Shown here one piece after another: positions 8,926-17,197 of a stretch of 64,000 nt of DNA (position 1 is the first letter of the stretch; each line of letters starts with the position of its first letter). Source of the stretch: Lactonifactor longoviformis DSM 17459. GTDB taxonomy: Bacteria > Bacillota > Clostridia > Lachnospirales > Lachnospiraceae. Below the pieces are notes generated by a model. It had not been told where the DNA came from, searched no databases, and saw nothing but the letters and a program-made list of their open reading frames with translations. The translations under genes and the position numbers were made by a program. The stretch is taken from positions 30,776-94,775 of the forward strand of contig NZ_FQVI01000012.1 of the NCBI RefSeq assembly GCF_900129135.1, given 5' to 3'.

Positions 8926-9282
8926 TTATTCTTCCCCGCTTCTGTCGGGCACTGATTTCATAATTGCCCTAATATGGGCACACAGCTCCATGATCTTTCC
9001 GATTTCATTGTCACAGGGATCCAGATAGTAATAGATGCAGGTCCCTTCTTTTCTGGATTTTACCACGCCGGCATCTTTTAGTATCTGCATATGGTGGGAA
9101 ACTGCCGGCCTGGACAGATTGGTCTTCTCCGCAATATCAATCACTCTGCTGCCGCTGCAGTCGCATTCCAGCATAATGCACAGCAGGTGCTGTCTGTTGC
9201 TGTCTCCCAAAGCTGTCAGAAGCTTTTGGCAGCTGATAAATTCCTGCTGCAGTGTCTTTATGTCGTCTGTCTTATGTTCCAT
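8926..9282 (-). CDS. ArsR-family transcriptional regulator
   Basis: A 118-residue winged-helix repressor. The recognition helix region reads LSRPAVSHHMQILKDAGVV (about 66-84), followed by the wing SRKEGTCIYYYL. A CDC pair near residue 40 lies where some ArsR proteins carry metal- or thiol-sensing cysteines, so metal or redox sensing is possible but unproven. It is the first gene of the operon with the two flavodoxin-ferredoxin fusions. A perfect inverted repeat lies just before its start, which suggests autoregulation of the whole operon. Confidence 0.88.
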   Translation of the reverse strand: MEHKTDDIKTLQQEFISCQKLLTALGDSNRQHLLCIMLECDCSGSRVIDIAEKTNLSRPAVSHHMQILKDAGVVKSRKEGTCIYYYLDPCDNEIGKIMELCAHIRAIMKSVPDRSGEE

Positions 9283-9295
9283 ATTCGGCCCCTTT

Positions 9296-9325
9296 CTGTT
9301 TAAGTGTTTAAACAGTCGTATTATA
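9296..9325 (-). promoter_or_regulatory. -10 element and ArsR-type operator
   Basis: The inverted repeat CTGTTTAA-GTGT-TTAAACAG (9296-9315) has perfect 8-bp arms. It lies immediately downstream of a minus-strand TATAAT (9320-9325). Its position over the transcription start fits autorepression by the ArsR protein. No good -35 is visible. Confidence 0.65.
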
Positions 9326-9397
9326 ACACACTTTTTTTCTGTTGGATCATCGGTAAAGAATTTCGAGACGGAAGGGAAGCGCAGGGGCCGGTCTGTG

Positions 9398-10087
9398 CTA
9401 TTCTTTCAGCTTTCCGTCCCGGACGGTAATAATTCTGCTGCTGCTTTTGGCTGCTTCCGGGGAATGGGTGACCATGATAATCGTCTGTCCCCTCTCCCGG
9501 TTAATCTCTTCCAGCAGGGACATGATCTCTGCCCCGGTCCGGCTATCCAGGTTTCCGGTGGGTTCGTCCGCAAAGAGGATCTCCGGTCTGCTCATTAGCG
9601 CCCGGGCGATGGCCACCCGCTGCTGCTGTCCTCCGGACAGTTCTCTGGGAGTGTGCTTCCGCCTCTGGGTAAGCCCCACAAGCTCCAGCATCTGGGCAAG
9701 CCGGCCGCTGTAATCCTGGGCCCGCTTCCCGTCCAGAAGCAGAGGCAGCATAATATTCTCCTCCGCGTTCAGGTTGGGAATCAGGTTGTAGAACTGGAAT
9801 ACAAATCCTATTTTCTGCCGGCGCATCCTGCTCATAGTTTCATCGGACAGGCCTGAGAGATCCGTGCCGTTTATGCTGACATTCCCCTCTGTCGGTCTGT
9901 CCAGCCCTCCCAGGATATAGAGGAGCGTACTCTTTCCGGAACCGGATTCCCCCATAATGGAGACAAATTCTCCCCGGCAGACCTTCAGGGTGATGCCGTC
10001 CAGCACTCTGACCCCCTCCCCGCCCACGGTGTATTCTTTTACAATATTTCTGCACGCAACGGCTGTCTTTTCTTCAGATACTCTCAT
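9398..10087 (-). CDS. ABC transporter ATP-binding protein (MacB/LolD type)
   Basis: A 229-residue ATPase. It has Walker A GESGSGKST (about 47-55), a Q-loop region, signature LSGGQQQRVAIARAL and Walker B ILFADEPTGNLD. These are the hallmarks of the MacB/LolD/BceA group that pairs with FtsX-like permeases. It follows the 826-residue permease by 20 bases and completes a four-gene unit with the upstream response regulator and kinase. Family members export or sense antimicrobial peptides or move lipids; the substrate here is unknown. Confidence 0.9.
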   Translation of the reverse strand: MRVSEEKTAVACRNIVKEYTVGGEGVRVLDGITLKVCRGEFVSIMGESGSGKSTLLYILGGLDRPTEGNVSINGTDLSGLSDETMSRMRRQKIGFVFQFYNLIPNLNAEENIMLPLLLDGKRAQDYSGRLAQMLELVGLTQRRKHTPRELSGGQQQRVAIARALMSRPEILFADEPTGNLDSRTGAEIMSLLEEINRERGQTIIMVTHSPEAAKSSSRIITVRDGKLKE

Positions 10088-10107
10088 CTTCTATTCCTCC
10101 TGACTGC

Positions 10108-12588
10108 TTATTCAAATGTAATTTCTTCCACGATTTTCATTTTTTTATTTTTAATCAGGGGCACCAGGCACCCTGCCATGTTAACTGCAATTCCCATCGC
10201 TCCGGCCGTCAGAAAAACAGACGCCTCAAGCCTTGGCTGCATGGCAATCTTTGGCCCTGCCACAAGAAAAATGGTCTGTATTTCCATATAGGAGACTGCC
10301 ACTGCGGCAGCGGCTCCCAGAAGTCCGGCTGAGAAGCCTTCGATTAGTGTCATTTTTGTGTACTGGCGGCGGCTCTGGCCCACGGATCTATACATGGCTG
10401 CCGTGCGACGGTTCTGGATATAGTGAATCAGCAGGTTGTTGATTACCCCTGCGGCCGCCAGCAGCAGTATGAAATACGTCATGCTGTGCATAGGCTGAAG
10501 AAATGCCTCCACCGTAGACAGCGCGTCCTGGTTGAATTCTTCTGTCGTCCGGCTCCAGTTGGGGGTTTCTCCGAAGAGATCCCGGATCTGTACCATAATC
10601 CCATCCGGATCCCGGGCGGTATAGGCCAGCAGTCCATACCTCTCTTTGCCGAAATCAGATACGGCACAGGAGGCAGGCAGGATTGCCTCCACATCTGTGG
10701 CCCGGGACTTGAAGCTGCCGGCGACCGTATACGGATACGAAGCGCCTCCGTTGGACAGGGTAAGTGTATCCCCCAAAGACAGGTTCCTTTGCTTCAGCCA
10801 CTCTTCGCTCAGGATCACTGCCCGTTTTTCCCGGAAGGCTGCTGCTGCCTCTGTCTCCATTCCTTTCTCTGTATAAGCCAGCCCGAACATGGAGCTGTAG
10901 ACTTCCAGATTGTCTGTGGCCTCTGCCCGGGACAGAGGCGTCTGATCTGCTGTAATTTCATTGTTGTATACATAGACAGGAACCACACTGCGGATTCCCT
11001 CCATCTGTTCCACCTTCTGCACAAATTCCCGATCCATGGAACCGTCTGCAAATCCCTCCAGTTCCGCGTCCCGGAATACATCCGTGATATAGGCTGTCAC
11101 AAAGTCTCCCACCACCTGGATGGCTATCACTGCGGATATACTGATAAACAGCAGTGTAATGTTCTGGGCAATACTTTTATTTCCCCTGATATTCCGGGCT
11201 GCAAGCCTGCCCTCGTTCCCAAACAGTAGGCCGTACAGGCGTTCCAGCCCCATGGCGCAGAGATCTGCAAAAAGAGAAATCACCAGGATGGCTGCTGCAA
11301 TCAGTCCCAGAAGAGAAAAAACTCCCGCGGCATAGCCCATGGTACCCGAGACCAGCCGGGGCAGGGCGGCAGATACAAGAAACAGGGCTGTGCCGATTCC
11401 CACGGTAAGGCGGACGGGACGGGTCTTCTCTTCTGTTTTCCCCAGCACTACCTCTTTTACGGGCAGACGGCCGGCCCGGGATGCAGGGATCCAGGCGCTC
11501 AGGAGAGAGACTGTGACTGCCGCAGACAGGGACAGGAAAATGCCCAAAGGCGGGCAGACGGCGGGAATCTCAATGCCTCCTGAGAGGGAACTGCCCATCC
11601 CCCGGAGGATCAGCCTCAGCACAAGGATGCCGGCCGGTATCCCCAGCAGTCCCCCGATGCCGCCGTACAGAAGGCTCTCCAGCAGCAGTATGCCTGTCAC
11701 TGTCCTCCTGGTCGCGCCGATGCTCCGGAAGGTTCCGATGACGGGCAGACGTTCCAGAGTGATCACCTTGTAGCTGCTGTAAATGATAAAAACACTCATG
11801 GTCATAGCAAAAAAGCTGATGAGAAAAAAGGGCATGGATTTCTGCCTGGCGCCGGCTTCGATTTGTGCTTCATCTGCCGCCTCGGACACCTCACAGATAT
11901 CCTCCGGGAGGGCCTCTTTCAGATCTGCGATCAACGCTTCCCGGGTTACCCCTTCTGCGGGCTTTACAAGAATCTCGCTGTACCCTGTTGTCTTTCCCAG
12001 GATCCTGGCCAGATCCGGCAGGGATAAAAGTGCGGTAGCCCCTCTCGTCTGCCGCAGAAAAAGGGTATCATAGGCGGCAATTTCTGCCACCGTAAAGTGC
12101 TCAGGGTTCCCATTTACCCTTAGGGTAACGGTATCCCCTCTCTGAATCCTGTACTTTGAGGCAAAACGGTCCGGGAGAACAATCTGCCCGGGGGAGAGGT
12201 CTGACAGCTCTCCCCCGTCAGCCAGGCGGGGTTTGTTGATATTGTCCAGCTGATTCAGGTCTGCAGCGACAAGATCCACGGACTCGTAATACCCGTCCTC
12301 GTGATACAGGGAACTGCCTTTTAGAATTCCCGCTGTTGCCCCCACAGTGGGCAGATCCGGGATCAGAGTGCTGTCTGCACACTCTCCTTCCTCTGCGGGA
12401 CGAACCACAGCGGCTGCATTCCCATAGATTCCCCGGGCCATTTTTCTCTGTGCACTTTCATAGGATGCACTGATGGAACACGAGACAAAGAGCAGGGCGG
12501 ATGACAAAATGACGGATAACAGCATGACAGCTGTTCTCGTTCTGCGCTCTTTCACATTCGTTAGCATGTATTTCACAATAATTTTCAA
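10108..12588 (-). CDS. FtsX-like ABC transporter permease
   Basis: An 826-residue permease with two MacB/FtsX halves. It has an N-terminal helix (about 17-38), a large extracellular domain, three helices at about 255-385, a second extracellular domain, and a final three-helix block at about 700-815. The size matches BceB-like and other two-half FtsX permeases. Translation appears to start at TTG (12588), seven bases after GGAGG. It is placed between its two-component system and its ATPase on the same strand, an arrangement typical of peptide-sensing or detoxifying modules. Confidence 0.88.
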   Translation of the reverse strand: MKIIVKYMLTNVKERRTRTAVMLLSVILSSALLFVSCSISASYESAQRKMARGIYGNAAAVVRPAEEGECADSTLIPDLPTVGATAGILKGSSLYHEDGYYESVDLVAADLNQLDNINKPRLADGGELSDLSPGQIVLPDRFASKYRIQRGDTVTLRVNGNPEHFTVAEIAAYDTLFLRQTRGATALLSLPDLARILGKTTGYSEILVKPAEGVTREALIADLKEALPEDICEVSEAADEAQIEAGARQKSMPFFLISFFAMTMSVFIIYSSYKVITLERLPVIGTFRSIGATRRTVTGILLLESLLYGGIGGLLGIPAGILVLRLILRGMGSSLSGGIEIPAVCPPLGIFLSLSAAVTVSLLSAWIPASRAGRLPVKEVVLGKTEEKTRPVRLTVGIGTALFLVSAALPRLVSGTMGYAAGVFSLLGLIAAAILVISLFADLCAMGLERLYGLLFGNEGRLAARNIRGNKSIAQNITLLFISISAVIAIQVVGDFVTAYITDVFRDAELEGFADGSMDREFVQKVEQMEGIRSVVPVYVYNNEITADQTPLSRAEATDNLEVYSSMFGLAYTEKGMETEAAAAFREKRAVILSEEWLKQRNLSLGDTLTLSNGGASYPYTVAGSFKSRATDVEAILPASCAVSDFGKERYGLLAYTARDPDGIMVQIRDLFGETPNWSRTTEEFNQDALSTVEAFLQPMHSMTYFILLLAAAGVINNLLIHYIQNRRTAAMYRSVGQSRRQYTKMTLIEGFSAGLLGAAAAVAVSYMEIQTIFLVAGPKIAMQPRLEASVFLTAGAMGIAVNMAGCLVPLIKNKKMKIVEEITFE

Positions 12589-12646
12589 ATGAACACCTCC
12601 TGTGCGCTGCTCCTGCTTTTTTGTTTCTCCCGGAAGGATCGGATCA

Positions 12647-12691
12647 AAAAAGGCCGGCAGCTATCATATGATAATGATAAACTGTCAGCCT
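12647..12691 (-). terminator. hairpin with T6 run after the histidine kinase gene
   Basis: On the minus strand a long imperfect stem (GGCTGACAG ... CTGCCGGCC, with an inner TTATCAT/ATGATA stem) is followed by TTTTTT. It lies between the kinase and the permease genes. It probably ends or attenuates the kinase transcript before the permease. Confidence 0.6.
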
Positions 12692-12707
12692 TAAACTGAG
12701 CTTCAGA

Positions 12708-12726
12708 TAACCTTAATTAACCTTAA
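12708..12726 (-). promoter_or_regulatory. direct repeat, probable response-regulator box
   Basis: TTAAGGTTA occurs twice on the minus strand with a 10-bp period (12718-12726 and 12708-12716). This spacing is usual for OmpR-type regulators. It lies upstream of the ABC permease and overlaps the kinase stop codon. Confidence 0.5.
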
Positions 12727-14135
12727 GAAAAGGGAAGACGGATGAGAAAGGTGGTTCCTGTACCCGGAATGCCGAACGCCTCAATGGTTCCCCTGTGAAG
12801 TTCCGCAATCTCTTTTGCGATGGCCAGACCCAGACCTGTGCCTTCTGGGCTTTGATCTCTATCCCTGCCCCGGACGTACCGGTCAAACACTCTGGCGGCC
12901 TCCTCGTCTGTCATTCCCCTGCCATTGTCAGACACTGCAATCTCAAGGCTATCCTCCCCGGCAGATACCTTGAGGGTCAGTTCCGTTTCCGGATCCCCGT
13001 GTACGAAAGCATTTACCATGAGGTTCAAAACGGCCCGTTCCAGAAGCTTTTGGTCAAAGGAAACGGGCAGTTCTTCTTCTGTGCTCACAAAATGAATCGT
13101 CCGGTCCTGGTATTTGGGATCGTTGAGCAGGCAGATGACCAGTTCTCTCAGAAACCGCACCAGGTTCTGTTCCCTAAAATCCATGGGCAGGATCCCGCTT
13201 TCCAGCTGATAGATGACTTTCAGGTCATCCATCAGGCTTTCCATACGGTCCACATTTTGAAGCATTACTTTTGCATAGCGCCTGCAGTCTTTCCCTGCCT
13301 TTTCTCCTTCCTCTGCTAACATCTCTGCATAGCCCCGAATGGGGGACAGAGGGGTTTTCAAATCGTGGGTGATGCCGGCGATCCATGCCCTCTGCCTGTC
13401 CGCGGTCTCCTCCCGGAGGCGGTCGCTTTCCAGAAGCTCCCCGTACATGGCATTCAGGCTCTCATACAGATCCCGGTATGTCCCCCGCTTCTGAACGGGA
13501 TGGTAGCGGCGATCTGAGATATCACGGATGCATCCGGCCAGATGCCTCATGGAGCCGGCAGTCTTAAGCCCGTACAGAAGGCCGGCCACGAGGACTGCGG
13601 CGAAGAGTATTCCCGCGGAGGCCAGAATCATGACTTTTCCCCCGGAGAATCTGTCTTTATTTACATACATGGTGATTTTTTCTACTTTTAAGGGAAAATG
13701 CAGGAGGTACATGCAGGTTTTCTCCCCGCTTCCCGCGGTTCCCACATAGACAGCTGTGTCAGACTGTTCCAGAGCTCCGGCTCTGTCAATCTGCAGAAGC
13801 TCTGCCTGGGTGTAAGCTTCCTGTGCCTTTGCGGGCTTTCGGAAGCTTGCTGACTCCTTTCCCCCGGCATCCAGGATCTGCAGCCCAATCTGATTCTTTT
13901 GGAGCAGCTCCAGGCCGGATGACGTCACACGGAACCCCTCCCCTTCGGGGATGACCTGTTCCTTAAATGCTTCCCCAAAGGCGGCCGGCCAGTCACTTCT
14001 TACAGCCCCTCCCCCTGGTTTCTGCAGGGTAATCAGGGAGCAGGAGAGACCGATTGCCGCCGCAGCTGTCACCAGCAGGGCGGCAAGGAATATCAGATAG
14101 ATATGGAACGTGGTGCGGTAGCCGGATTTTCTCAT
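12723..14135 (-). CDS. sensor histidine kinase
   Basis: A 470-residue membrane kinase. It has a transmembrane helix at about 10-35, an extracellular domain, a second helix at about 165-190, a HAMP-like linker, HisKA with the phospho-accepting His in GITHDLKTPLSP, and an HATPase domain with the DNGRGM and GTGLGLAIAKEI motifs. Its ATG directly follows the stop codon of the response regulator, so the two are coupled. The partner output is very likely the adjacent FtsX-type ABC transporter. The stop codon lies in a direct repeat that looks like a regulator-binding site for that transporter. Confidence 0.92.
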   Translation of the reverse strand: MRKSGYRTTFHIYLIFLAALLVTAAAAIGLSCSLITLQKPGGGAVRSDWPAAFGEAFKEQVIPEGEGFRVTSSGLELLQKNQIGLQILDAGGKESASFRKPAKAQEAYTQAELLQIDRAGALEQSDTAVYVGTAGSGEKTCMYLLHFPLKVEKITMYVNKDRFSGGKVMILASAGILFAAVLVAGLLYGLKTAGSMRHLAGCIRDISDRRYHPVQKRGTYRDLYESLNAMYGELLESDRLREETADRQRAWIAGITHDLKTPLSPIRGYAEMLAEEGEKAGKDCRRYAKVMLQNVDRMESLMDDLKVIYQLESGILPMDFREQNLVRFLRELVICLLNDPKYQDRTIHFVSTEEELPVSFDQKLLERAVLNLMVNAFVHGDPETELTLKVSAGEDSLEIAVSDNGRGMTDEEAARVFDRYVRGRDRDQSPEGTGLGLAIAKEIAELHRGTIEAFGIPGTGTTFLIRLPFS

Positions 14136-14843
14136 TTACTCAGTCCTTTTCTTTAATTTGTAGCCAAGGCCTTTGACTGTGACAAGCTGCCGGGGATCGG
14201 AGGGGGTATCTTCCAGCTTTTCCCGCAAATGACGGATGTGAACCATAATTGTATTATCGCAGATGCTGCTGTATTCTCCCCAGACCTGCTCGTAGAGGCG
14301 CTCTTTGCTGATAATACGATCCGCATTCTCCATCAGACACAGGAGAAGAAGATATTCCCGTCCGGTCAGGTTCATCTCTTCCCCGTTTTTATAGGCGCGG
14401 CAGCTCTCCCTGTCAAGGGTAAGAGGGCCGGCTTTTAAAAGGGCAGACCCCTGGACGGCTGTCTGGTACTGCTGGCGGCGCAGCTGTGCTTTGATCCGAA
14501 AGACCAGTTCTCTGGGACTGAAGGGCTTGGTAATATAATCATCTCCCCCGGCGGAAAGTCCCAAAATCTTGTCTATATCTTCATTTCTGGAGGAGAGAAA
14601 CAGAATGGAGCAGATAGAAAATTCCCGTATTTTTCTGCATAATTCGATGCCGTCGGTGTCCGGAAGCATCACGTCCAGCACTGCGGCATCCGGGCGGAAT
14701 TCCCGGCAGAGACGCAGGGCTTCCTCCCCGGTATACGCTTTTTGTATCTCCCAAAAGCCGTCCTTTCGAAGTACTTCTTCTATCAGGTCCAGCACATCCT
14801 TTTCGTCATCTATTAAAAGGATCCTGCTGTCATTCATGTCCAT
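14136..14843 (-). CDS. OmpR-family response regulator
   Basis: A DNA-binding response regulator of about 235 residues. The receiver domain has the acidic pair IDDEKD and phospho-acceptor Asp in AVLDVMLPD, with the conserved Lys in YITKPF. The winged-helix output domain carries VWGEYSSICDNTIMVHIRHL. The start at 14843 is preferred because AAGGAAGG precedes it, although an ATG six bases later is possible. A still longer frame from 14879 would overlap larE. It is followed without gap by its kinase. Confidence 0.92.
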   Translation of the reverse strand: MDMNDSRILLIDDEKDVLDLIEEVLRKDGFWEIQKAYTGEEALRLCREFRPDAAVLDVMLPDTDGIELCRKIREFSICSILFLSSRNEDIDKILGLSAGGDDYITKPFSPRELVFRIKAQLRRQQYQTAVQGSALLKAGPLTLDRESCRAYKNGEEMNLTGREYLLLLCLMENADRIISKERLYEQVWGEYSSICDNTIMVHIRHLREKLEDTPSDPRQLVTVKGLGYKLKKRTE

Positions 14844-14871
14844 CACCCTTCCTTTTTCCCCATTTTCCCTG

Positions 14872-15672
14872 TTATTCATCCATGCTGCCGGATCGGAAGC
14901 CTTCCAGATCCAGGGTCACGTAAGAAAATCCCAGCTGTTTGATATGTTCTGCCGTCTCCCGGGCTTCCCCCATAAACCGCAGGAAATCTTCCCTGTCAAT
15001 CTCTATTCTGGCTATGGTCCCGTGGACACGGATGCGCACATTGGCATAGCCTTTGTTCCGGAGATATGCCTCTCCCTTCTCAATCTGCCGCAGGACGCCT
15101 GCCTCGATTCTGGCGCCGTAGGGCAGGCGGGTAGCCAGGCAGGGGGTAGAAGGGCGCCTCGCCACAGAGATTCCCATCTCTTCCGCCCACTGACGGATCT
15201 CTTCCTTTGTGAGACCAGCCTGGGCCAGGGGGCTTTGGATGCCCAGCTCCCGGATGGCCTGAAGGCCGGGACGGTACGAAGACAGGTCATCGTGGTTGGT
15301 TCCTTCCAGTACGCAGGAGATACCGTTTTCCCGGGCGTAATCCAGGAGGTGCCCAAACAGTGCCTTTTTGCACAGGTAACACCTGTTTTTGGGATTATCC
15401 AGAATCTCCGGGTTGTCCAGTTCGTTGACTTCTATGATGTGGTGGATGGCGCCTGTCTCTTCTGCCACACGTTTGGCAATCTCCACGTCGCATCGCGGGT
15501 GCAGAACGGTGTCAAAGGTGACTGCGTGAACTTTTGTCCCGTACTTTGCCGCACATTCCGCAGCCAGGCAGAGAAGCAGGCTGCTGTCTATGCCCCCGGA
15601 AAACGCAATGCAGATATCTTCTTTTGCATAAGTGTCTGCAAGCTCTGTGAGCCGTTGTCTCTTCTCTTTCAT
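14872..15672 (-). CDS. larE: LarE, sulfur insertion enzyme for the nickel-pincer cofactor
   Basis: A 266-residue PP-loop ATPase. In the known pathway LarE adenylates the pyridinium dicarboxylate intermediate and supplies sulfur from a cysteine or cluster. The PP-loop FSGGIDSS is at about residues 20-27. The motif RRPSTPCLATRLPYG and a further conserved cysteine in NRCYLCKK are visible. Its ATG overlaps the stop codon of larC (ATGA), so the two are coupled. LarB and the LarA racemase are not in this window. The enzyme using the cofactor must be encoded elsewhere, or LarE may serve another nickel enzyme. Confidence 0.88.
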   Translation of the reverse strand: MKEKRQRLTELADTYAKEDICIAFSGGIDSSLLLCLAAECAAKYGTKVHAVTFDTVLHPRCDVEIAKRVAEETGAIHHIIEVNELDNPEILDNPKNRCYLCKKALFGHLLDYARENGISCVLEGTNHDDLSSYRPGLQAIRELGIQSPLAQAGLTKEEIRQWAEEMGISVARRPSTPCLATRLPYGARIEAGVLRQIEKGEAYLRNKGYANVRIRVHGTIARIEIDREDFLRFMGEARETAEHIKQLGFSYVTLDLEGFRSGSMDE

Positions 15673-17006
15673 CCTTCTGTCCTTTCCCCTGGTTCTGCCG
15701 CCTTTTGTATCTCATGATAGGCTGCCTGTAAGGAAATCCCTGCTTTTTTGCTGATTTCTTTTACGCTGGAGTATTCCGGATAATAGTAGCGCTCACCGTG
15801 ATGGCTGCATACCTTTACTTTTGCGGTTCCCCATGGGGTGTCTGCGTCCGCGAACTCTCTCTCTAGTACTCTGCGGCTTTCCTGATACCGGCGCAGTCCG
15901 ATGCTGGTGGTTTCCTTGAAAATGAGGTTTTCCAGGGATTCTCTCTGGTCCTCCCGGCAGATTACCTGCAGCATATAGGCGGGGCGGTTCTTTTTCATTC
16001 CTACGGGAAAGCAGCCCGCATCCAGAGCGCCTGCGTCCATCAGCTGTTCTATGGTATAGCCCAGCTGTTCCCCGGTACAGTCATCCACATTGGTCTCCAG
16101 CACCCAGACACTCTCCTTGGGTGGGTCTTCTTTCCTGCCTTCTTTTGCTCCTTTTTGACCGGAGAACTCTTTGGTTTCCAGAATCATAGCCCGTAATATA
16201 TTAGCCTGGGCAAACTCCTTTTTTCCCGCCCCCATACCGATTTTTTTCACCACAAACCGCTCCGGCAGTGCAGTCTCCGTGCGCAGAGCCGCCGCAATGG
16301 CAGCACCGGTGGGGGTGATCATCTCACCTTCATTCTCGGTTATCTTTACCGGCAGCCCGTATCTTGCCATCATTTCCAGAACCGCGGGAGCCGGGACCGG
16401 AATTCGTCCGTGCTGGCACCAGATGGTTCCCGTACCTTCATGGAGCACAGAGACCGCCACCCGGGAGATTCCCAGATCGTGAAGGCACACTGCGGCAGCC
16501 ACAATATCGACAATAGAGTCGACAGCCCCCACCTCATGGAAGTGAACCTCCTCCAAAGGCATACGGTGAACCTTGGCTTCCGCCTCTGCTACCACATGGA
16601 AAATCTTTTTGGCCGTCTCAAGAACCGGTTCTTCCAGACTGCTTTCCCGGAGCATCCTGCTGATATCGCCGTAGGTACGGTGCTCATGGGCATGGTGATC
16701 TTCATGAGTATGTTCGTGGGTGTGCATATGGGATTCTCCGTGGATGTGTTCCCCGTGATGGTGATGACCGTGGGGATGTTCCCCATGGGATGGTTCATCC
16801 CGGAGAATCACGTCAAAATCACAGGCGTCAATGCCGCACTTTTTTGTTCTTCCCACTCTGAGATCGTATCCTGTTACCGGAAGCTTTGCCAATTCCCGCC
16901 GGAGGACCTCCTCACTGGCCCCCAGATCCAGGAGTGCGCCTACCGTCATATCACCGCTGATGCCGGAATAGCATTCCAGGTATAGTAACTTGTCAAATTT
17001 GCTCAT
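15669..17006 (-). CDS. larC: LarC, nickel insertase for the nickel-pincer cofactor
   Basis: A 445-residue CTP-dependent cyclometallase that inserts nickel into the pincer cofactor. The N-terminal part begins LYLECYSGISGDM, typical of the family. A long histidine-rich stretch (about 73-112) probably stores or binds nickel. The C-terminal domain contains NVDDCTGEQLGYT. In Lactiplantibacillus plantarum this protein is split into larC1/larC2 joined by a ribosomal frameshift; here it is one uninterrupted frame. The start is set by AGGAGAG. A 76-bp perfect palindrome ends 25 bases upstream of the start codon. Confidence 0.9.
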   Translation of the reverse strand: MSKFDKLLYLECYSGISGDMTVGALLDLGASEEVLRRELAKLPVTGYDLRVGRTKKCGIDACDFDVILRDEPSHGEHPHGHHHHGEHIHGESHMHTHEHTHEDHHAHEHRTYGDISRMLRESSLEEPVLETAKKIFHVVAEAEAKVHRMPLEEVHFHEVGAVDSIVDIVAAAVCLHDLGISRVAVSVLHEGTGTIWCQHGRIPVPAPAVLEMMARYGLPVKITENEGEMITPTGAAIAAALRTETALPERFVVKKIGMGAGKKEFAQANILRAMILETKEFSGQKGAKEGRKEDPPKESVWVLETNVDDCTGEQLGYTIEQLMDAGALDAGCFPVGMKKNRPAYMLQVICREDQRESLENLIFKETTSIGLRRYQESRRVLEREFADADTPWGTAKVKVCSHHGERYYYPEYSSVKEISKKAGISLQAAYHEIQKAAEPGERTEG

Positions 17007-17031
17007 AGAATATTCTCTCCTTTGTATGTTG

Positions 17032-17107
17032 GGGACAGGGCAGGTGCAAAAAGGGGACGTGTTCTTTCTGGAAAGAACACGTCCCCTTTTTGCACCTGCC
17101 CTGTCCC
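17032..17107. repeat. family palindrome, copy B (76 bp)
   Basis: A perfect inverted repeat with 37-bp arms around a TG centre, containing the core GGGGACGTGTTCTTTC and outer GGGACAGGGC. It lies between the divergent larC and DUF362 genes, close to the larC ribosome binding site. Confidence 0.95.
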
Positions 17108-17116
17108 TTTTTATTC

Positions 17117-17145
17117 TTGTACTATCTTATCATTAATGATACAAT
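17117..17145 (+). promoter_or_regulatory. sigma-A promoter of the DUF362 gene
   Basis: TTGTAC (17117-17122), a 17-bp spacer and TACAAT (17140-17145). The spacer contains the palindrome ATCATTAATGAT. The same sequence, with its promoter hexamers decayed, lies beside repeat copy A. Confidence 0.65.
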
Positions 17146-17197
17146 TTATACAATAGCATTTGCGAAATATCGCAATCTAATATATTAGGAGGTTTTT

